A stretch of 64,000 bases of DNA from positions 63,800,043 to 63,864,042 of the forward strand of contig OX578281.1 in assembly GCA_951217055.1 (NCBI GenBank), written 5' to 3'. Within the stretch, counting starts at the first letter, position 1. Each line of letters begins with the position of its first letter. Under the pieces are notes generated by a model. The model saw only the letters and a list, made by a program, of their open reading frames with translations, was not told where the DNA came from and ran no database searches. This document shows positions 58,149 through 64,000 of this stretch, one piece after another. Source of the DNA: Gerris lacustris. Its lineage: Eukaryota; Arthropoda; Insecta; Hemiptera; Gerridae. The translations under genes were made by a program, and so were the position numbers.

Positions 58149-59148
58149 TACAGGGTGATCCAAAAGTTCGGCAACGGCTTAATATCTTCGGTTATAATTG
58201 AGATATTAAGTTCCCGTTTGCGGGTATCTTAATCATTTGTAAAAAACTACTTTTTTGGTGGGTATTAATTTTTTCCACCATATTGGTTGCCGCCATATTG
58301 GATTAAACTTTGAAATTTTAAATTGGAACACCCATAAAGTGATATATTTTTGGAAAGGTCTTAAAAAAAGAAAACATTTGCCGCAAACCCGAGCTTTCTA
58401 TCTACTCCCGTTCCAAAATGGCGGACACTCAAAGTTAAAAAAATGATTTTTTTTTTTTATTTTTTTTTATTTTCAATAGTTTAGTTAGATATAAAAAAAT
58501 CGGTCCGAGACAACTCAGACAAACTATCTCATATAATCTCCGCCCCAGATCCCAGGAAACATGAATATAAAATTAAATATTAATTGCATTAAGCTCGCTT
58601 CAATGATAAACCTACAGGATGCTTAGTTATTTTATATTATTTAAAATGTGTTCAACAGGTGGTTGTTTACTTTTTGTTTTCGATTTTCAACCAAATGAGA
58701 TTTATTTTTATTAATATCTCAGAAACTATGACTTGATAACGAACTAGGTTTTCTGGGATCTGGGACGAGATTATATGAGAAAGTTAGTCTGAGTTGTCTT
58801 GGACCGATTTTTTATATCTAACTAAACTATTGAGAATAAGAAAAAATGAGTGAAGTTTTTAACTTTGAGTGTCCGCCATTTTGGAACGGGAGTAGATAGA
58901 AAGCTCGGGTTTGCGGCAAATGTTTTCTTTTTTCAAGACCTTTCCAAAAATGTATCTCTTTATGGGTGTTCCAATTTAAAATTTCAAAGTTGAATCCAAT
59001 ATGGCGGCAACCAATATGGCGGAAAAAATGATTACCCACCAAAAAAGTAGTTTTTTACAAATGATTAAGATACCCACAAACGGGAACTTAATATCTCAAT
59101 TATAACCGGAGATATTAAGCCGTTGCCGAACTTTTGGATCACCCGTAT
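58149..59148. mobile_element. 1 kb foldback element with about 400-bp arms
   Basis: Left arm 58149-58560 and right arm 58748-59148 are inverted copies. Outer ends read CAGGGTGATCCAAAAGTTCG and CGAACTTTTGGATCACCC. Each arm carries the same small frame (58255-58446 plus, 58827-59042 minus; shared words FEILNWNTHK and FQNGGHSKLK), with no known domain. Inner arm parts match the GACAACTCAGAC family. The centre includes a TTGAAGCGAGC-family end at 58595. Confidence 0.85.
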
Positions 59149-60697
59149 ATTAAAAATAATGTATTAATATTTTTTTTTTTTTTTTTTGGAAATATAATTA
59201 AAAAAAAATCACTCACTTCAAAACGGTCACCCATCCATGTACTGATCACGCCCAGTGCTGCTTCCTCCAGAGAGGCCACTTTGATGGCCTCTAAAGAGAG
59301 GAAAAGTTCCGAGGTACCCTGTACCCGATTTTTTTATTACCACATCTACCTTTGTAAGTGCTTATTCGATTTTGAAGAACTTTTATAAAAACTTTTTTTT
59401 TAAGAACTTTGGCTGGTTAGTCGAATCTAGCCCACAAATGAGTTTCTTGATGTTAAAGGCTGTCTTAATGAGATGTAAGTTTCCAACTTGTTAATAAACA
59501 GGTTTGTTGAAAAACGGGACTAAAAGTTCCATAACTGTCCGAGAAGAGTGTTGGAACGGTCTTTTGATAGTGCGCATGCGCATGAACCACAAAGTTCTAG
59601 AACTGTCCTAGGCTTTGTTGAAAAAAAAAAAACCTAGAGTAAACTACAATTAACGTTTTTCTATAACATTTAATAAAGTTAAATTAAAGAAAGAAGTTTT
59701 GGATTAACTTACTATGACTGATCTTAAAGTTAAGTAATTACTTTTTTTTATTTTATGTAATGTATTAAAATTTTTAGTTTTATGTTTTAGTGTATTAAAT
59801 TCTTCATTTTTACTGGTTGATGAAGGAGAGTTGTTAAGCGTCAATTGTTCCTTAGATTCTTTTTATCTTCTCTCGGAGTGTAGAAGAGCTCTGATAATTA
59901 ATTGATTAGAAAAGTAATCAACTATTCGACCTTGTAATAGACAGAATTGATTAAGTCTACAGTTAAGTATGGCTGTTAAACAAGATGTAACATTAAGTTA
60001 ACATCCTCACTTTACCTTTTAGGTATTAAACGTCTGTATAGATTGGGGATACAAGAGTATAGATTGGGGATCAAAGGTCAACTCCAGTATAAACTTCGAC
60101 GTTAATTTGAATGCAGTTTCTCGAACAGTATCGGGGGGGGGGGGTTGGAGGACTCGAAAGTTGCCACCCTTCTGTTAACGGCCATTGATTATGGAAGAGA
60201 CCCTTCAGAAATCGCTGACACCCACTCCTTTGACACCCAAGGGCTTAGAGCTTGCCTACATCACCTCTGACCCTTGACGACCTACGACTGTATGACAACT
60301 GACGACGTCATCCCCTTCTCTCACCTCAATCTATTGATTTGACTGCTCCACCAATTAGAGACGAATATCTAATCAAAATGGTCGACCAATTAAGCAGTCA
60401 ACAACTTTCCACTAAGACCTCTTCAACCACGATTTCCCATCATTACCGAGTTGCTGTTCAAAATTACCTAGTTAAAACTGTCACAGATTTAATTAATTAT
60501 CCAATCACAATTATTTTTAGCATTTAGAAACTTAACCTATTCGGGTTATTTCATGTAATTCGAATTACTGTGATATTCTATAACACTATAAACTGAATTT
60601 ACAAAATACCTCTTTTATATATGCGATGACTAAGAAGTGATACCTAGTATCTTCAAAATGTTAGGTTTACAGGAGGAACAAAAAACTATTTAAAATA
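59149..60697. other. Unassigned sequence
   Basis: No gene recognised. Short simple runs are at 59168-59188 (T) and 60135-60144 (G). TATAGATTGGGGAT is duplicated near 60037 and 60058. Confidence 0.4.
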
Positions 60698-61275
60698 GAC
60701 TGCCATTCAGTGTGGCACATAGCTTCCTTACATCCTATCATGTACTTTATTTTTATATAAACATTAACATTATTGTTATATTACTTTATTGTTATATTGT
60801 TATTGTGTAAAAAATATTAATAGTTTTAGCGATCTTTAACACTTCATAGCGGTGTCGCTGTTGGTTTTACTTAAAAACAAATTTTGAAAAAAAGGTTTGT
60901 CTCAATAGATGAAGCTTGATTTTTTCCCGACCTAAAATTCCAATTTTAAATTTGAAGTTCACGTTTACGCGAGCGTTTCGCGTGAACGCTTTAACGGATA
61001 ACGTTGTCCAGCCAACCTGTCCTGGGAATTGGTAAAATGAACATGTCTACCAAATTTCATTAAAATCGGTCGATATTTACTCAAGTTATTGTCACACGTT
61101 TCAGAATTCGCGGACACTCAGACCAACCAACATACAGACAGACACGAGACCAAAAATGTTCCCTGATGTCTGAAACGGATCTTTGCCTTGGAAATTTTAA
61201 AATCGGAGACATACAAATTTTTTGTTCTCAAAAGTGAACACAATGCTTCCGTTACCTTCAGTAAGCTCGGAAGAA
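60698..61275 (-). repeat. GCTTCC-family repeat, full-length copy
   Basis: Minus-strand copy from GACTGCCATTCAGTGTGGCA to TACCTTCAGTAAGCTCGGAA, containing all family blocks in order. Very similar to 33222-33777. Confidence 0.75.
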
Positions 61276-61448
61276 AAAATAAATTTACTTTAATTGACTA
61301 AGTTTTTTACGTGCTTTATAAATTTCTTTTTCTTTCCCCCCTTCACACGAGTCAACATGTCCGCCCAGGCGACTAGGAGGCCAGGCACATGTGCAGCTCA
61401 CATTCTTATCCCCACCAATTGATTCAACTAAAAAGACACTTCAAGGCA

Positions 61449-61804
61449 TTAGGCCCTTCACACCAGTCAACTGTGACACTTGTTCGATATGGATTCTACT
61501 TTCTCTTACAATTAAATTGAAAAATTTATCCTCGTGGTTTAGTAGTTTCGGATATAACTGTGAGTAAGCACCCATTTCCAGATTCTCTGACAAAGGATGA
61601 ACCTACATTCTTCGTGCGCAAAAATGTGCAAATAATTATATTTCCACCTTCTGATTTCCTCCCGTTGGGAAAAGAAGTTGATTCTACCAGTTGCCTGGTG
61701 TAAAAGAGGCTTTCAAAATTCTTCACTCGGGCAGTCAACTAGTTGAGACTAACCAGCCAACTAGTTGAATCAACTAAAATCGCCTCGTGTGAAACGGGCC
61801 CTAA
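61449..61804. mobile_element. Candidate TIR element, TTAGGCCC/GGGCCCTAA ends
   Basis: TTAGGCCCTTCACACCAGTC faces GTGTGAAACGGGCCCTAA. CAACTAGTTGA palindromes lie inside near the right end. The termini pair imperfectly and no second copy is present, so this is tentative. Confidence 0.45.
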
Positions 61805-62661
61805 AAAACACGTAATTGAATATAAATGAAATAGAACTGGGAAGAGCACAGGAAGGTTTTAATTAAGGTTTAAAATAAACGTGAGAATAGTTGGTTTGGA
61901 ACTATTCTCGCGTCATGTTATGACACCATAGATTATTCTGAAGCGCGTAATTAAACGCAGGGTATGATCCCATACCCCCACTTTTATTGATAAAATTTGG
62001 TCTTTTTTAAGGGGGAACAATTCGTAAACAAAGGTTTTTATTTGAGTTGAAGGTATCGTATTAACGCACGTTGATTTCGGCGATAAGGATTCAAGTTTTT
62101 TTTTTTTTGCTACATGTGTAGTATATATATATATCTATATATTATATATATATATATATGTGTGTGTGTATGTAGAGGAGAGAAATGCTGATGAATTGCT
62201 TGGTCTCTGTTCTCTTATTGTCATCCAGATATTATGCTTTCATGATATAAATTTGCATATAGAGGTATTTTTCAAACGACCTCTCTTCTCCATTGCTAAC
62301 CAATTCGCACCCCATCAGAGCACGATTTTTCCGCTGTTTCAAAAAAAAAAAAAAAACCTTCAACGTTATCGATTCTACACTTCAACTTACTCTTTTTTTG
62401 TTCATTCACAGCCTATATTTGAAAATCAGATGAGGATTTCCTTATTTGTCAAAAAAAAGTGTTAAAAAAAATTGCTTAGTTGTCAATCCAAATAAAATGA
62501 CTTGTTTCCGAGGAAACGTTTGGGTGCTCTAATATATCACTGGATTACATATATATGTACACAAAATTCAATGTATCAAAATGATAAAGTTTTGAGCAAC
62601 ATTTATTACCTCTTGTAACTTCATCCTACGACGATTTTCAATTACCTGTTATAAACTCTTA
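61805..62661. other. Unassigned sequence with (TA)n(TG)n
   Basis: No gene recognised. A TA/TG microsatellite occupies about 62129-62170. The 101-codon frame at 62160-62465 opens inside it at a non-ATG codon region and has no motif. Confidence 0.4.
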
Positions 62662-63009
62662 AGGGGGCTACACACCTTCCAATTACCTGCGCAGTTTATC
62701 TCGTGTGACGTCATGTCTGAGCGATAAATTGCGTGAACTGCGCAGTTTATCTCGTGTAACGTCATGTCTGAGCGATAAATTGCGTGAACTGCGCAGTTTG
62801 GACAGGTTTTCACGCAGATAAAAAGTCTCCGCATCCTCTTTTGCATCGATTTTGTCAGAAAACACTTAGATCCAAGTGAAGACAGAAGTAAAGAAAAATC
62901 GGACAGTATCCTATACACCTTCAGTTCAGATAAACGTACGGATTTTCACGCAGTTATTTAGGACAGATAACTGCACAGATAATCTGAAGGTCCAGATGAG
63001 GAGTCCCCT
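62662..63009. mobile_element. MITE flanked by TTA (PIF/Harbinger-like)
   Basis: A 348-bp element. AGGGGGCT at the left pairs with AGTCCCCT at the right, one mismatch. TTA lies directly outside both ends (62659-62661 and 63010-63012). A 3-bp TTA or TAA duplication is typical of PIF/Harbinger elements. It includes the 51-bp tandem repeat listed next. The overlapping minus frames are repeat artefacts. Confidence 0.6.
62687..62799. repeat. 51-bp tandem repeat, 2.2 units
   Basis: Units start CTGCGCAGTTTATCTCGTGT at 62687 and 62738, with the third start at 62789. Each carries an ACGTCATG word; the first is a perfect TGACGTCA. CTGCGCAG is itself palindromic. Confidence 0.9.
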
Positions 63010-63489
63010 TTAATTGCCTTAGTAAAGTTTAAAAGTTGAACCAACTTACATATACCGAGAAATATATATTTATGTTATGTTATTTTATTGTGAAACTTCT
63101 TAACAACCAAATATTTTTATGTGTACAAATTTAACATTTTTCACTGCAGAAATGCTTTTCAGACACCGAAGGAATTCTTCTTTTTGTTCTCGTATCTGTC
63201 TTTATGCCTGTCTATGCGTTAATATTTTTGCATACGGGCATATTTCAAAAATTGCTTTTCTTATTGTGATCAAATTTCCTTTAACTTTATGGTTTATCGT
63301 ATGACCATGTGCTGGTGGGGTGTGGGATTATTTTTGTCATATTGATTATTTTTGAGTAAAACACCACAGGGCCCGATTTTTAGTTAAACTTCTTACCTGA
63401 GTTAATGAACTTTAAAACATCTATTTTTATCTTTTATGATACAACAATAAGACTGCAACCAACGCTAAAAACTTTTACACAGACTCTTA
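63010..63489. other. Unassigned sequence, may include retrotransposon remnant
   Basis: The last 60 bases may be the upstream part of the Jockey-type fragment interrupted by the MITE at 63490. Otherwise no gene recognised. Confidence 0.35.
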
Positions 63490-63761
63490 GGTGGCTTTCA
63501 CACCGAAGTAGCAAGTCGCAGGATGCATGCGTCCTGGTAACACTAGATTATCTAAGGAGTCGAGGTAATTTAACGAGCCTACACACCGAAGATGTGCGAC
63601 GTGCATCCTGAAAGCAAGTCGCACGTGTCACTTGCATCTAGGATGCACGTCGCACATCTTCGGTGTGGAGGCTCTCGTTCAATTACCTCGACTCCTTAGA
63701 TAATCTGGTGTTACCAGGACGCATGCATCCTGCGACTTGCTACTTCGGTATGAAAGCCGCC
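63490..63761. mobile_element. 272-bp foldback MITE with TTA duplication
   Basis: Nearly the whole element is a palindrome. GGTGGCTTTCACACCGAAGT at the left is matched by ACTTCGGTATGAAAGCCGCC at the right, with arms of about 125 bases differing at few sites. TTA flanks both sides (63487-63489 and 63762-63764). PIF/Harbinger-like by its duplication. It sits inside or at the edge of a retrotransposon fragment. Confidence 0.88.
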
Positions 63762-63764
63762 TTA

Positions 63765-64000
63765 CACTATACATCTAAACTCAACACGCATAACAAATTA
63801 CTTATTTATAACACCATAATTAAGCCCACTTGATCATATGGTATTGAACTCTGGGGATGCACCAAGCGTTCCAACTCCTACCGTATCCAATCCCTTCAAT
63901 CTAAAATCATTAGAAGAATAATTAACTCTCCTTTCCATGCCACCAACTTTACCCTTCACAATGACCTCAAGGTTTCCTTTGTTCGCGACCTAGCCGCCTC
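63765..64000 (+). pseudogene. Jockey-type non-LTR reverse transcriptase fragment, cut by window end
   Basis: Reading in the frame of 63776 onward gives NKLLIYNTIIKPT, a TGA stop where Jockey-clade proteins usually have Trp, SYGIELWGCTKRSN, IQSLQSKIIRRI and FTLHNDLKVSFVRDLA. This is the region just after the RT palm. The stop codon and the MITE directly upstream show it is dead. It continues beyond the window. Confidence 0.85.

Overview
This 64 kb window is AT-rich, non-coding eukaryotic DNA made almost entirely of transposable elements. Termini and target-site duplications fit hAT, piggyBac and PIF/Harbinger-like DNA elements. They sit beside an R1-group non-LTR retrotransposon, fragments of two other non-LTR elements, many foldback elements and many microsatellites. 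This suits an arthropod, most likely an insect, but nothing here fixes the species. I found no host gene, rRNA, CRISPR array or prokaryotic feature. Apart from one retrotransposon ORF, the open frames are short, low-complexity or repeat-encoded, and several start at TTG rather than ATG. Layout, 1-13.8 kb: a long direct repeat (1-528 and 10061-10568) whose second copy carries an 890-bp insertion. Also here are a MITE (2246-2766), an inverted dimer (2768-3905), a 2.7 kb foldback element with two clusters of palindromic CGAATATG/CATATTCG motifs (5338-8077), a hAT-like MITE with 8-bp duplications (8537-8787), and a tRNA-like tandem unit (11976-12382). Layout, 13.8-35 kb: a hairpin-ended element (13844-14428), an internally deleted piggyBac element flanked by TTAA (16253-17237), and nested foldbacks (17241-19284). 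A degraded reverse transcriptase lies inside another repeat (19775-20381). Several copies of two dispersed families follow, with a 280-bp palindrome (28278-28556) and a MITE inserted inside another element (29874-30323). Layout, 35-50 kb: a 57-bp minisatellite of about 32 units (35497-37318), a 2.7 kb foldback with 670-bp arms (39702-42391), a TIR element with internal copies of its own terminal motif (46197-47013), and a TATCGATA-rich patch (47600-47840). Layout, 50-64 kb: tRNA-like repeats (50845-51690), then the best-preserved gene, an R1-type endonuclease/reverse transcriptase/RNase H ORF of 1232 codons on the minus strand (53808-57506). That element is embedded in a (TATG)n microsatellite, which reads (ACAT)n on its sense strand. 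Beyond it are a 1 kb foldback, two MITEs with TTA duplications, and a Jockey-type reverse transcriptase fragment running off the end of the window. The genes do not form a pathway. Coordinates of repeats come from visual comparison of copies and are approximate to a few bases unless a target-site duplication is stated.
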